In this document: positions 1 to 9,245 of the stretch, piece by piece | Layout: every line of letters begins with the position of its first letter | Position numbering within the stretch: the stretch's first letter is position 1 | Origin: CAVYWD01 sp963772225 | GTDB lineage: Bacteria > Myxococcota > Myxococcia > Myxococcales > UBA5297 | Reading direction: 5' to 3' | DNA length: 64,000 nucleotides | NCBI GenBank assembly: GCA_963772225.1 | Contig: CAVYWD010000005.1 | Coordinates: 248,001-312,000 of the forward strand | The notes under the pieces: generated by a model | The model's database searches: none | Seen by the model: only the letters and a program-made list of their open reading frames with translations | Told to the model about the DNA's origin: nothing | Translations under genes and position numbers: made by a program

Positions 1-3000
1 GCGCGCTGCACGATTCCCTGGGAAGACCGGAGGTATTCATCGAGCCCGCCACAGGCTGCCTTCGAGTCGGAGTATCGCGCTTCGAGCTGGGAAGAGTATT
101 GACAGTAGAGTTGCTGCGCGCTCCTCGGGCTGACGCTTCCCTTATTCAAGGTCGCGCCGGGCACCGGCGCGCGCGACTTCGCGAGGTCGGCCTCCTGCAG
201 CGGGGGCGGAGTATTGGCGACGATGACGTCGTCGTCGGCCCAGCGCGCCGAGATGTCCCAGCCGCGGTTCGCGCTGTACTCGTCTGCGAGGGCTCCGGCC
301 AGCGCGGCCGGCGGCACCTGGTACCGCTCCGAATAGGCACGGATCGGCGAGGCGAGGCGAAAGACGAGGTCCATCGCTTCCGGGGCGTAGGGATAATTGG
401 CCTGAGGCGAGGGACAGGAGGCGCACGGCGGGTCGAGGATGTACTTGCCCTTGCATTCGAACGTCTTCCCTCGCGCGGTCGCGGTGACGCAGATCTGGTA
501 GGCGCCGGGTTGAAGTGATCGCACCCGCGGCGTCGTCGCCTGCGGCCTGCCGGGGTGGGGAGGGGACGGGCTCGGCTTTCCGGTCCCGAGGGCAATGCGG
601 GCGCGCGCCCAACCTTTGGCGTCGACATAGCCGGTCTTTCCGTCGTTGGCGGCCGGCGGGTCGTATCGGATGGCCGGCGGCTCCTGCCTCGACGTCATCT
701 CGGTGACGGAGACCGTGAACTTCGTGGTCTTGGCCGAAACGCTTCGGCCTTCCGCGAATGGGACGCAGGTGAGGTGGGCCTGGACGAGGAGCTCGCCGGT
801 GACCGAGTCGTCGAGCAGGGGCTCGGACGATAGAAAGCGCGGAGTACAGTCGATGGTCGCCTCCGCGAGGCTCGGGCCCGCGTCGCTGGCATGGGGCGGA
901 TTCGCCTCGACTCGGACCGCGACGACACCGCTGAAGGCCGCGTCGTCGGTCACCGCGATTCGCGCGGAATAGGTCGTCTGGCCCGGCGCGACCTTCACCT
1001 TGGAGGCGAGCACGGCATTCGCCGGACGGGTTTTGGCGGCGGGACCCTTGGTCAGGCCGCCGGCGCCGGAGGCCGGGTAGCGATAGAAGGCGAGCTCGCA
1101 GCCGGCCCACTGGCTCTCCTCGCCGAGCAGGGCGACGTCGGCGAGGATGGCCCCGGTGCCGACCGTTGCCCAGGTGAGCCGAGGCCCGTCGAGCGCGATC
1201 TTTCGGAATTGGCCGGCGACGGCGGACGGCCGCGAGCGAAGGGGGGCGGCGGCCGGGATGTAGTCGTTGTAGGCGGCGCTCGGCACGGCGTCGCCGTGCA
1301 GCGGGCAACTGCCCCCGCCCTTTCGCGGGAGATAGTGAATTCCGTTCGCCGTCTCGAAGAAAAAGCGAAAGGGCAATACCTTGCCGGGCTCTATGTCATC
1401 GCGCTGCTGAAGCGCGGCGAGAACCGGCGCCGGGTCGACCTTGACGAACAGCGAGTGCTCCGGGTCGAGGCACGCGACGAGCTTGAGCTGCGAGCCGCGC
1501 GGCTCCACCGAGGCGAAGAGGCCGCTGGAGCGCGCGGCCTCTGCCGCCTTCGCGTTGTTCGCGGTCGCGACGAGGCAAGTCACGCCATCGGAGGAGAGAT
1601 AGGCGATGGCGACGGGCGCGAGCTTCGCGACGTTGGCGAGGTAGTGGAGCCCCTTCGCGAGCTCGACGCTCAAGCGGAAGGCGCCGCCGCTCTCGCGATA
1701 GGCGGTGGCGATTTCGCTCCAGGGAAAGTCGTTCGTCGCCGCGCCGTCGGTCGCGTCCACGATGAAGAGCCCGTCGGGGCTGGTGCGCAGCGCGGCCGCC
1801 CGGGGCTTCAGCGCGGCGCAAGCCTCGAGGCGCTCGAGCGCGCCGGGCGCGATGCGCAGCGTGATCTCGCCGACGGAGGACGGCGCGCTCACCTTCTCTG
1901 CTTGCTGGACGGAGACGGTTCGCGGGAGCCAGTGGCGCGCGGCGATGAGCAGCGGGCTCTCGCCGGGAGAGGCCGCGGCTCCCTGGGGAATGGGGATGGG
2001 GCCGAGCGGGCGCAGCTGGAGCTCGAGGCCTTCAGGGTCGATGCGAGCGATCTTCAGATGTCGGTCGACCTTACCCCGAAGCGACTGCACGGCGTCCATC
2101 AGGGAGCAGGCGATGCGGACATCGGAGGGCGCCCTCAGGAATGCGGAGAGCGGCAGGCCCGGTGCGATGTTGATAGCCCCCGGCAGAATGCGGTCCTTCT
2201 TCGCGGCGACCTCGTCGGCACCGAGGATCCATTCGCCGTCCATTCGCAGGTATTGGCGTTGGGCGGGGATGGCCTCCAGGGCCTTCGCGTCGGCTGGAGA
2301 GAGCCCCGAGGAGCGCGCGAACGCGGGCAGGAGCACGGGCTCGCGCACGCCGTCCGCCGGCCAGCGGCCGAGCTGCTCGACCTGCACGCCGACGACGCCC
2401 TCCACCTCGCGCGGCGCGCGGCCCTTCACCTTCAGCATCCAGAGAAAGGCGCCGTCGGAGAGCCGCTTGGGCGCGTTCAGGTCGCTCGCGAGCTCGCGCG
2501 GGGAATAGTCGTCGAATTCGAGGGCCGGAACGGTGAGGGTCTTCACGCCGACCACGGCGTCGGAATGTCGCTCCTCCGGATTTGAGGTCAGGGTCCACTG
2601 GCCCCAGAACGTGACCGTCAGCGGGAGCGCGATGACCCCGCCGGCGCCGTAGGGCGCACGGTCCGCGAGGACGAGCGTGCGGTCGCCTTGCTTGGCCAAA
2701 AGTGTCACCGAGCGCTTGTTGTCATAGCCGAGGTCGTCGTCCAAGACGAGCGCGTGAACGGCATCGCCGAGCGCGGGCTCGGGCGGCGCCGCCCAGGAGA
2801 GGCAAAAGGGTTTCGGGTCTTTGTTCCCGAAGGCGGCGGCGGCCGGGCTCGCCGTGAGGGAGGCGCGATCGCGGAGCGAGAGGGCATTGAGGAGCCAGAG
2901 CGCGGTCACCGGGTGAAGGTTCACGACGTCCGACACGGCACCGAGAAACCCGAGCAGGCCGGTCTTCACCTTCGACACGAAGCCGGCCAGTCCGCCGACG

Positions 3001-6000
3001 AGCTCCTTTCGGCCGATGGCGACCTCTTTGCCGGAGTCGATCCAGGCGAGCTCCCTCGATTCGGGCGCGAGGTGGAGCGAATACTTCTCCAGCTTTTGCG
3101 CGAGCGCGTCGTAGCCGCTCTGCGACCATTCGTTGGGCTGTTTGAGCTTGACGTTTCTCCAGCGCTCCTTCAGAGCATCCGAGAGAAAAATGAGCTCGCT
3201 CTGGCCGGGTGATTTGTCGGAAGCAAGGAAGAAGCCGGGGCCGGCCGAGAGCTTCATTCGGTCGGCCTCGGCGGGGACGCGCAAGGAGAGCTTCAGGACG
3301 CCGGCGGAGGTGCGCGCGTTGAAGGCGCCGGCGTCGAGAACCAGGGCGCCGGGAGCACAGGCGCGGGGATTGGGCGTCACGCTGCCGCCAGCAGAATCGC
3401 CGGCGGGAGGAGGGTGAAAGCCCAGCTTGCCCTTGCCGCATTCGGATTTGTGGCAATCCTCGCCGCAGGACAAAGGAATGGCGGCCTCTGGCGGGCCTTT
3501 CTCGAAAGCGAGGGCAATGTGGTATTGGCCGCCCGCCAGCGGGTTCTTGTCGGGCGGCAGCAGGTGCTCCAGGGCGAGCTCGACTGTGACGGGATAGGTG
3601 TAGCGGCAGCCGGCGCTCCAGTCCGCATCGCTCGGGGGCGAGAAGGAGGTGGCGGAGTCGAGGAGCGCGATGACCTTGGAGGCGTAGCTGAAATCCGCGT
3701 GGGTCTTGTCGTGAACGAGAATATCCTCGCAGCCCTCGAAGGCCTTTTCGAACCGGCTCGCGTCCTCGCTCGGGAGCGCGTCCTTGAAGCGCCCTTTGAG
3801 CTCTTCGAGGGAAAGGAAGTTGTCGTCGCCGTCGTCCTCCACGGTGATGAGCTTAGGAGACGCGGGCGCGCCGGCTCCATTTCCGTTGCCGGAGCTTGAG
3901 GAGCCGCCTTGAGTGATCTGCTCGGCCAGGCTTGCGAGAAGCTCGATTCCATTGACCTTGCCGTCACCGGGGTCCTCGACCGGGGCGAAGACCTGGAAAT
4001 GCAGGGCGCCAGACCGGAATTCTGCGCGTCGCCGCACGGAGGTCTCGTCGCCCTTCTCGTCCATCAAGAGGGCCTCATAGCTGAAGCCGAACATTGCTTG
4101 AATGGCGGAATCCGGGAGAGGCGCGACGAAGCCAAGCGGGTCGGCTGCATTGACGGGGAAGAAGGGCTCGGAAAAGGTGACGACCTTGCCCTCGGCGAAA
4201 GCCTGAGCGGCCTCGGGGAGCTGCGCAGGCGAGGGCTTGAAGAGCCACTCGAGGGTGCCGTCGGGGCCGGTGGGGCAGAGCGAGGGGACGCGGCCGAAAG
4301 TGGAATAGGTGGCCCTTCGAGCGGGTGAATTGCGAGACTTGGCGAAGTCCTCCGGGACGGGCTGCGCGGACCACAGAAGCTCGCCGAGCGCGAAAGTGGG
4401 CGCCGCGGCAGCTGGCTTCGCGGGTGGGTCGACGACGCGGACGAAGGCGCCGAAGCGGCGCTGCCATAGATCGCGAAACCAAGGCACTTGGCTCAGGTAG
4501 GGGTCGGCGGGGTCGAGCTTGACGGAAGGGGAGCCGTCGCGGCTCTTCTCGACGCTCAGCGCCGGGGGGCACAGGTGCATGTAGAGCGAATAGAAGATCC
4601 CGCGCTTTCCATTCTCGGCATGCTCGGCAAGCTCGTGGCGCAATAGGACGAATCCCGGCCATTGGCCGAGGTGAGCGAGGGGGTCGGAATAGAGGACGGG
4701 TGAGCCGAGGCCGGGCAGGCGGGCGGCGACGACGTAGCCGGGGCCGAGGGCGCGGACCGTGGTTCGCGGGAGGTCTGCGGCGGGAGTGACTGGGACGTTT
4801 TCCGGTGGGTACAGAATGGAGCGCAAAGGGCGCGCGGTGCGGGCGCTCGGCGGAGCGGAGGCGGACTCGGGGTAGAGGTGAATTCCGCCGTGGATGTTGC
4901 GCTTGAGGCCGATGGCGTAATAGCCGCCGACGCCGTTGGAGGCGGATTCGTTGTTGGCGAAGAGGCGCCAAGGGTTGGGCTGGACGTTCGGGGGATTGAG
5001 CGGGGCGCGGTAGGGCCAGCTGTCCAGCGAGGAGAAGACGCCGCCTTCGGCGACGGAAGTGCGAGGGAGGCGGTCGCCGACGCCGATGCGGCCGCCGGCT
5101 TTCTCGGTGGGGTCGGCGATGTCGGTTGGGAAGTAGTCGAGCCAGAGGCCGTGGGGCATCTGGTGCGTGGGCTTTTCCTTGAAGAGGGTCGAGGCGCGGA
5201 GAAGATAGAGGGAGCCCTGGGCGGTTTCCCAGTCGCCGCTCACGAGGGTGATAATGGAGTGGTTGCTCGCCAAGCCATCCAGACGGCCCAGAAGTTGCGC
5301 GTCGAGAAGGTAGGTGGGGCGTTGCCCGCGACTCGTGCGGTGATCGATTGGTGGCTGTGTCGAGGGGTCGGCGACGAGGAGCCAAAGGGATGGCTCCTTT
5401 CCGGCTTCTCGAAGGCGGCAATAGCCGGCAAACGTAATGACGTGGATGTCGCCGCTTCCAGTGATGGCACTGTAGAAGAGAACAGGGTGATTTCGCCGCA
5501 GCGACTCGAGGACTCGCGCCAACGCCCTTTCGAGCTTGGCCGGATCCGAGGCGATATCTGCTGCGGCCTGTGCTCGCGCGCTGAGGCCGGATTTGTCGTT
5601 TGCCTTGACGCCGGCGAAAGGATGGAGCACGTGGCCGTCGTAGTGGCAAAGAGTTTGGATTGTACGATCATTCGGCTGAATTGTTAGATAGTTCGAGGGG
5701 AGTTCAGTGATTCTGCTATCGCCGGTGGTGGATGCGCCGATTCCTGTGGTTCCGCCATCCTTGCCAAGCGCGCCAGGGTCTATGGACGCGATGTTCGAGA
5801 AGGCGCGGTCGCCGTTTGGAAAGCGAGGGTCGAGGTGCCATCCGGAGTGTTCGCCGGTCCAGTGTGTGATGTAACGGTCGGATGGAGCGCCGCCCTTTGC
5901 GAGCTGATAGAAGTTGTAGATCATCGCCTGCGACGTCTTGCCGCAGAGCCACTGGGGCATTTTCAGCGCGGGGTCTTTGTGGTACTGGCCAAGTAGTGGC

Positions 6001-6155
6001 ATCCAGAGGAAGTGGTGCTCGGTGGCGTGCTCGGCGACGAGAGCGAAGCCCGGAGTGTAGTCGTCGACGGGGTAAATTCGCTTGAGAACGCCGTCGATGA
6101 GGACAAGGTAGTTCCCATCCTTCTTTCCGGTAAACTGGCGGAAGATGCTACTCAT
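1..6155 (-). CDS. giant uncharacterised protein with degenerate M23-like and EF-hand-like segments (partial, C-terminus off the left edge)
   Basis: One open frame runs without a stop from ATG 6155 past position 1, giving more than 2050 residues. I checked the frame at about 3960, 2618 and 119. There is no signal peptide; the start reads MSSIFRQF. Around residues 470-525 there is a LytM/M23-like pattern (GPGYVVAARL, then VLLRHEL, then YSLYMHL), but the full zinc-ligand set is not evident. Around residue 760 an acidic loop, DDGDDNFLSLEE, resembles an EF-hand. Near residue 1930 the segment SERYQVPPAALAGAL resembles the start of a lytic transglycosylase fold; this is weak. The start codon overlaps the end of the upstream SH3b gene by 8 nt, so the two are probably translated together. 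Those hints suggest a cell-wall link, but the function is unknown. Existence of the gene is firm; the domain reading is tentative. Confidence 0.85.
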   Translation of the reverse strand, partial: MSSIFRQFTGKKDGNYLVLIDGVLKRIYPVDDYTPGFALVAEHATEHHFLWMPLLGQYHKDPALKMPQWLCGKTSQAMIYNFYQLAKGGAPSDRYITHWTGEHSGWHLDPRFPNGDRAFSNIASIDPGALGKDGGTTGIGASTTGDSRITELPSNYLTIQPNDRTIQTLCHYDGHVLHPFAGVKANDKSGLSARAQAAADIASDPAKLERALARVLESLRRNHPVLFYSAITGSGDIHVITFAGYCRLREAGKEPSLWLLVADPSTQPPIDHRTSRGQRPTYLLDAQLLGRLDGLASNHSIITLVSGDWETAQGSLYLLRASTLFKEKPTHQMPHGLWLDYFPTDIADPTEKAGGRIGVGDRLPRTSVAEGGVFSSLDSWPYRAPLNPPNVQPNPWRLFANNESASNGVGGYYAIGLKRNIHGGIHLYPESASAPPSARTARPLRSILYPPENVPVTPAADLPRTTVRALGPGYVVAARLPGLGSPVLYSDPLAHLGQWPGFVLLRHELAEHAENGKRGIFYSLYMHLCPPALSVEKSRDGSPSVKLDPADPYLSQVPWFRDLWQRRFGAFVRVVDPPAKPAAAAPTFALGELLWSAQPVPEDFAKSRNSPARRATYSTFGRVPSLCPTGPDGTLEWLFKPSPAQLPEAAQAFAEGKVVTFSEPFFPVNAADPLGFVAPLPDSAIQAMFGFSYEALLMDEKGDETSVRRRAEFRSGALHFQVFAPVEDPGDGKVNGIELLASLAEQITQGGSSSSGNGNGAGAPASPKLITVEDDGDDNFLSLEELKGRFKDALPSEDASRFEKAFEGCEDILVHDKTHADFSYASKVIALLDSATSFSPPSDADWSAGCRYTYPVTVELALEHLLPPDKNPLAGGQYHIALAFEKGPPEAAIPLSCGEDCHKSECGKGKLGFHPPPAGDSAGGSVTPNPRACAPGALVLDAGAFNARTSAGVLKLSLRVPAEADRMKLSAGPGFFLASDKSPGQSELIFLSDALKERWRNVKLKQPNEWSQSGYDALAQKLEKYSLHLAPESRELAWIDSGKEVAIGRKELVGGLAGFVSKVKTGLLGFLGAVSDVVNLHPVTALWLLNALSLRDRASLTASPAAAAFGNKDPKPFCLSWAAPPEPALGDAVHALVLDDDLGYDNKRSVTLLAKQGDRTLVLADRAPYGAGGVIALPLTVTFWGQWTLTSNPEERHSDAVVGVKTLTVPALEFDDYSPRELASDLNAPKRLSDGAFLWMLKVKGRAPREVEGVVGVQVEQLGRWPADGVREPVLLPAFARSSGLSPADAKALEAIPAQRQYLRMDGEWILGADEVAAKKDRILPGAINIAPGLPLSAFLRAPSDVRIACSLMDAVQSLRGKVDRHLKIARIDPEGLELQLRPLGPIPIPQGAAASPGESPLLIAARHWLPRTVSVQQAEKVSAPSSVGEITLRIAPGALERLEACAALKPRAAALRTSPDGLFIVDATDGAATNDFPWSEIATAYRESGGAFRLSVELAKGLHYLANVAKLAPVAIAYLSSDGVTCLVATANNAKAAEAARSSGLFASVEPRGSQLKLVACLDPEHSLFVKVDPAPVLAALQQRDDIEPGKVLPFRFFFETANGIHYLPRKGGGSCPLHGDAVPSAAYNDYIPAAAPLRSRPSAVAGQFRKIALDGPRLTWATVGTGAILADVALLGEESQWAGCELAFYRYPASGAGGLTKGPAAKTRPANAVLASKVKVAPGQTTYSARIAVTDDAAFSGVVAVRVEANPPHASDAGPSLAEATIDCTPRFLSSEPLLDDSVTGELLVQAHLTCVPFAEGRSVSAKTTKFTVSVTEMTSRQEPPAIRYDPPAANDGKTGYVDAKGWARARIALGTGKPSPSPPHPGRPQATTPRVRSLQPGAYQICVTATARGKTFECKGKYILDPPCASCPSPQANYPYAPEAMDLVFRLASPIRAYSERYQVPPAALAGALADEYSANRGWDISARWADDDVIVANTPPPLQEADLAKSRAPVPGATLNKGSVSPRSAQQLYCQYSSQLEARYSDSKAACGGLDEYLRSSQGIVQR

Positions 6156-7380
6156 CGTGACTCCCGCTTGTCGGAAGTGCGGCGCCGTCGCTGGGATCGC
6201 CATCTTGGCCTATGAAAGAACATTGAGCAGGAAAGGTGACTATCCATTGAAATGGAGTGTACGGGGCGTTGTTTAGGAATCCGACGTGCTCCTCCGTGGT
6301 TGGCCACTCTAGCGTGAGAAGGGTTGGCTTCCTCGTAACTTTATCTTGAAGAGTAAGTTGAAGTTTGTTGCCGTTGGCGTCGGCGTGAAGGACCTCGCGT
6401 CCGGCTGAGATGGTGTGATCGACAAGGCTAATGGAGAAGCCAGAGGTGACGTCGAAACAGCCGTGCTCTCGGAGTGTACGATGCATTACGCGCTCTCGGT
6501 GGCCGGGTATTCCGGTGAGTCTGAACCATCGCGCGGGAAGGTTGCCAACAAATCTCACCGCGTCCGTGCTGTAGGGCCAGAGTGGACCGGTGCCCCGGTC
6601 GCCATGCGGATTGGCCTCGGAGATTGTCGCGAGCGACTTCGAGAGTGTGTCGTTAAGATCCCATTCGTCGTAGGAAAATATGTCCGCGCCGTCCTCAGGG
6701 TCGCTTCGCCTAAGCCTGCCGGTGACCGTGTGAAGCTTCCCGAGGCGAGCGACTACGAGGACAAAGAGCTTCTTGCGTACGACCATGTCGCGGAAATCAA
6801 ACCCACGACTCTCGAATCCAAGATCGAGGATGAGTTTCTCGTCAGGCGGAAGGTCGTCTCCTTCGGGGGCGACTAGGGCGTGCTCGGCCGATACCAATCC
6901 GAGCGAGACGCGCTCCCAGGCGAGCTCATACTCCGGCACCTTGAGGTTCAAAAACTGCAAATCGAAGAACGCATGCCGAAGCGCCGCCAGCGCCTCGCTG
7001 GAATCGGGCCGCAGGGAGGCCGCCCGCATCGCGGCGTCGTACCGAGCCTGAGCAGGCGCGCCCTTCGCGGTCGCGCGCTCGAGGAGCTTGCCGAAGTCGG
7101 GCGGCTCCGGCGCGACGAGCGCTCGGAGCGTGAACCCCGCCTTGTCTTGGCACTGGAGCTTCACCCATGCCTTGTCGGCGGGCTTCGGCATCGCCTCCGT
7201 GCAGGCAGTGCCGATGGCCACCTTCGCGGCGATCTCAGCCGTCTTGCTTGCCTCGGAGCGGAGGTTCACCTCGGAGCCCTGTATGAAGAGCTTCGAGTCC
7301 TTCGCGGTCTCATCGGGGGAGGCGGCAACTGGCACCAGGGCCAGCGCCGCCAAGCAAGCGCGAAACACGGTTCGGGTCAT
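6148..7380 (-). CDS. secreted SH3b-domain protein, function unknown
   Basis: 410 residues with a Sec signal peptide (MTRTVFRACLAALALVPVAA). Residues about 30-95 form a bacterial SH3 domain: a typical NLRSEAS strand, then WVKLQC and a GFTLRALV end. Such domains usually bind peptidoglycan or cell-wall peptides. The rest (residues 100-410) matches no family I recognise. The ATG at 7380 was chosen because AAAGGAAC lies just upstream and the signal peptide begins there; the longer open frame upstream would run into the divergent gene. It overlaps the giant downstream gene by 8 nt, so the pair is probably one operon and one function. Confidence 0.85.
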   Translation of the reverse strand: MTRTVFRACLAALALVPVAASPDETAKDSKLFIQGSEVNLRSEASKTAEIAAKVAIGTACTEAMPKPADKAWVKLQCQDKAGFTLRALVAPEPPDFGKLLERATAKGAPAQARYDAAMRAASLRPDSSEALAALRHAFFDLQFLNLKVPEYELAWERVSLGLVSAEHALVAPEGDDLPPDEKLILDLGFESRGFDFRDMVVRKKLFVLVVARLGKLHTVTGRLRRSDPEDGADIFSYDEWDLNDTLSKSLATISEANPHGDRGTGPLWPYSTDAVRFVGNLPARWFRLTGIPGHRERVMHRTLREHGCFDVTSGFSISLVDHTISAGREVLHADANGNKLQLTLQDKVTRKPTLLTLEWPTTEEHVGFLNNAPYTPFQWIVTFPAQCSFIGQDGDPSDGAALPTSGSHDE

Positions 7381-7936
7381 GTCGGGTTCCTTTGCTCCCC
7401 TCGCGCGGCTCATCGTCGCGTCCCTCACTCCGAAGTGGCGAATGCGCGAGGCTGCCGCTACGCCGGGCTGGTCTCGCTCGCCGCCGTGCGCGCTCCCCTC
7501 GGCGCGGAGCGACCCTACGTGCGGTGGCGTTGGCTTCGTTGCTTGAAGTCGTAGCACCATCGACGCGAGCGGTCCACGGCGGATCGCGGCCTGTGGCTCC
7601 GGTGCGATGACCTTCGGCGCAGAGTGCAGGCAGGAGCAGAGGCTCGCGCACCTCGCCCGTTGGCGGTCGCCGAGCGGCTCGACCTGGACACCGCTGGCAA
7701 GAAGGCCCAGCCCGCCCCCGCGCGCAGTCGGCGGCGGCTCGAGCTCGCGAGGTTGGCAATCCCGGGCACGAGCGGTCGACGGCAGCGTGTATGATTGCTT
7801 CATTCCCGCGGGCGGCGCCGTGGCCGCTCCCTGGCCCGAGAGGCTCGGCGGCGGCTCCGAGGCAATCCCGAACGATCGCCGACTTCCCTTTCTTGTCTCC
7901 TTCCGAGCCTGGTGGTTCTGAGAATGGAGCACCCAT
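7381..7936. other. divergent intergenic region, no gene seen
   Basis: 556 bases between the leftward SH3b gene and the rightward lipoprotein gene. Short open frames exist on both strands, but none has a ribosome-binding site or a recognisable protein. It must hold the promoters for both flanking genes; I could not assign a convincing -35/-10 pair. Confidence 0.5.
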
Positions 7937-9181
7937 ATGCGACCCGTTCGAGCCGTGAGCGTCGCCGGTCTGTTTCTTTGCGGAGCCTGCGCACAGGGGT
8001 GTGGCGTCGTCGAGGCGCCCCTTGGGCCCGACGCCGGCCATCTCGATGCCGGCCCTGGCGACGCGGAGCAGGCGAGCGACGCGAGCTCGACCCGCGATGG
8101 CGGGGCCGACAGCGGCTCATTCGCGGACGCGGGCCCAAGCCCGCTCGACGGTGGCGCGGACTCGGGCTCGCCGACCCTCGCCGGATGCCCGATGTTCCCA
8201 AGCAATCACGTCTTCAACACGCCCATCGACGGCCTCCCCGTGCATTCGAGCTCGGCGGCCTTTCTCTCCACCATTGGAAGCCACAAGGTGCATCTCGACC
8301 TGGGGACAAGCACCGATATGACCAGCGGCGAGTATTACGGAATCCCCTACAACGTGGTTCACGGCGGCTCGACGGCCTGGACGGCCGCGAAGTATTTCTC
8401 CGCCGACTCCGACCTGAGCTGGGATACCCGGCAGGAGAGCGATTGCGCGGTGGGGAGCTCGCACGCCATCGTCTCGCCTTGCACGGCGCAGGCTGCTCCG
8501 AGCCCCGTCTTCCCCATCCCGGCGAGCCCGCTCGTGGAGGGAGGCATCGACCGGGATCCGAGCCAGCCGTACGGCGACCACCATATCCTGCTGCTCGACG
8601 CCGACGCGTGCCGGCTCTGGGAGCTCTACCACTGCTATCCGGACTCGGCGAGCGGATGGGACATTTACGGCTCGGCGACGTTCGACCTGAGGTCCAACGC
8701 GCTGCGGCCCAAGGATTGGAGCTCGGCGGACGCGGCGGGGTTTCCCATGCTGCCCCTTCTCTTGCGCGCCGACGAGGCCGAGTCCGGCACCATCCGCCAC
8801 GCGCTTCGATTCACCATCGCGTCCGAGCACATTCGGCAGGCCTACACCTGGCCCGCGCGCCACTTGACGACGAACGGCACCCTCTCGGCGTTGCAGCCGC
8901 CGATGGGTCAGCTCCTTCGATTGAAGTCGACCTACGCCATACCCTCCAACGCGAATGCGCAATCGCGCGCCATCCTCCAGGCGTTGAAGACCTACGGCAT
9001 GTACCTGGCCGACGGCGGCTCCGACCTGTACGTCACCGGCGAGCCGAGCGCGCTGTGGGAGGACGCCACCCTTTCGGTGGTCCAGGCGGCGTCCACCAGC
9101 GATTTCGAGGCGGTGGACCTCTCGCCCATCATGACCAGAGCGGGGTTCGATGAGGATTCGGGCGCCGTCCCGGCGCCATAG
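7937..9181 (+). CDS. lipoprotein with Asp/Gly-rich linker and an uncharacterised secreted domain
   Basis: 414 residues. The N-terminus is a lipoprotein signal with a Cys lipobox (VAGLFLCGAC). A low-complexity linker rich in Asp, Gly and Ala (about residues 30-82) follows, a layout common in myxobacterial surface lipoproteins. The globular part (83-410) begins CPMFPSNHVFNTPIDGLPVH and includes HLDLGTS and GIPYNVV. That pattern recurs in unnamed secreted bacterial proteins, but I know of no assigned activity. GGAG lies 9 nt before the ATG. It is divergent from the SH3b gene and convergent with the PEGA-domain gene, with a 64-nt gap. Confidence 0.8.
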   Translation: MRPVRAVSVAGLFLCGACAQGCGVVEAPLGPDAGHLDAGPGDAEQASDASSTRDGGADSGSFADAGPSPLDGGADSGSPTLAGCPMFPSNHVFNTPIDGLPVHSSSAAFLSTIGSHKVHLDLGTSTDMTSGEYYGIPYNVVHGGSTAWTAAKYFSADSDLSWDTRQESDCAVGSSHAIVSPCTAQAAPSPVFPIPASPLVEGGIDRDPSQPYGDHHILLLDADACRLWELYHCYPDSASGWDIYGSATFDLRSNALRPKDWSSADAAGFPMLPLLLRADEAESGTIRHALRFTIASEHIRQAYTWPARHLTTNGTLSALQPPMGQLLRLKSTYAIPSNANAQSRAILQALKTYGMYLADGGSDLYVTGEPSALWEDATLSVVQAASTSDFEAVDLSPIMTRAGFDEDSGAVPAP

Positions 9182-9245
9182 CTGTCGAGCTTCACCGACG
9201 AACAGCGAAGGGAACTTCGGGCGACGGGCCAATGAGCGCCTCGCC

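Noticed and set aside
891..2585. 564-residue plus-strand open frame
   Set aside because: It is antisense to the giant minus-strand gene, with Arg/Gly/Ala-rich shadow composition and no recognisable motif.
6148..8205. Longer start for the SH3b gene
   Set aside because: The extra N-terminus is antisense to the divergent lipoprotein gene and lacks coding character; the signal peptide and ribosome-binding site are at 7380.
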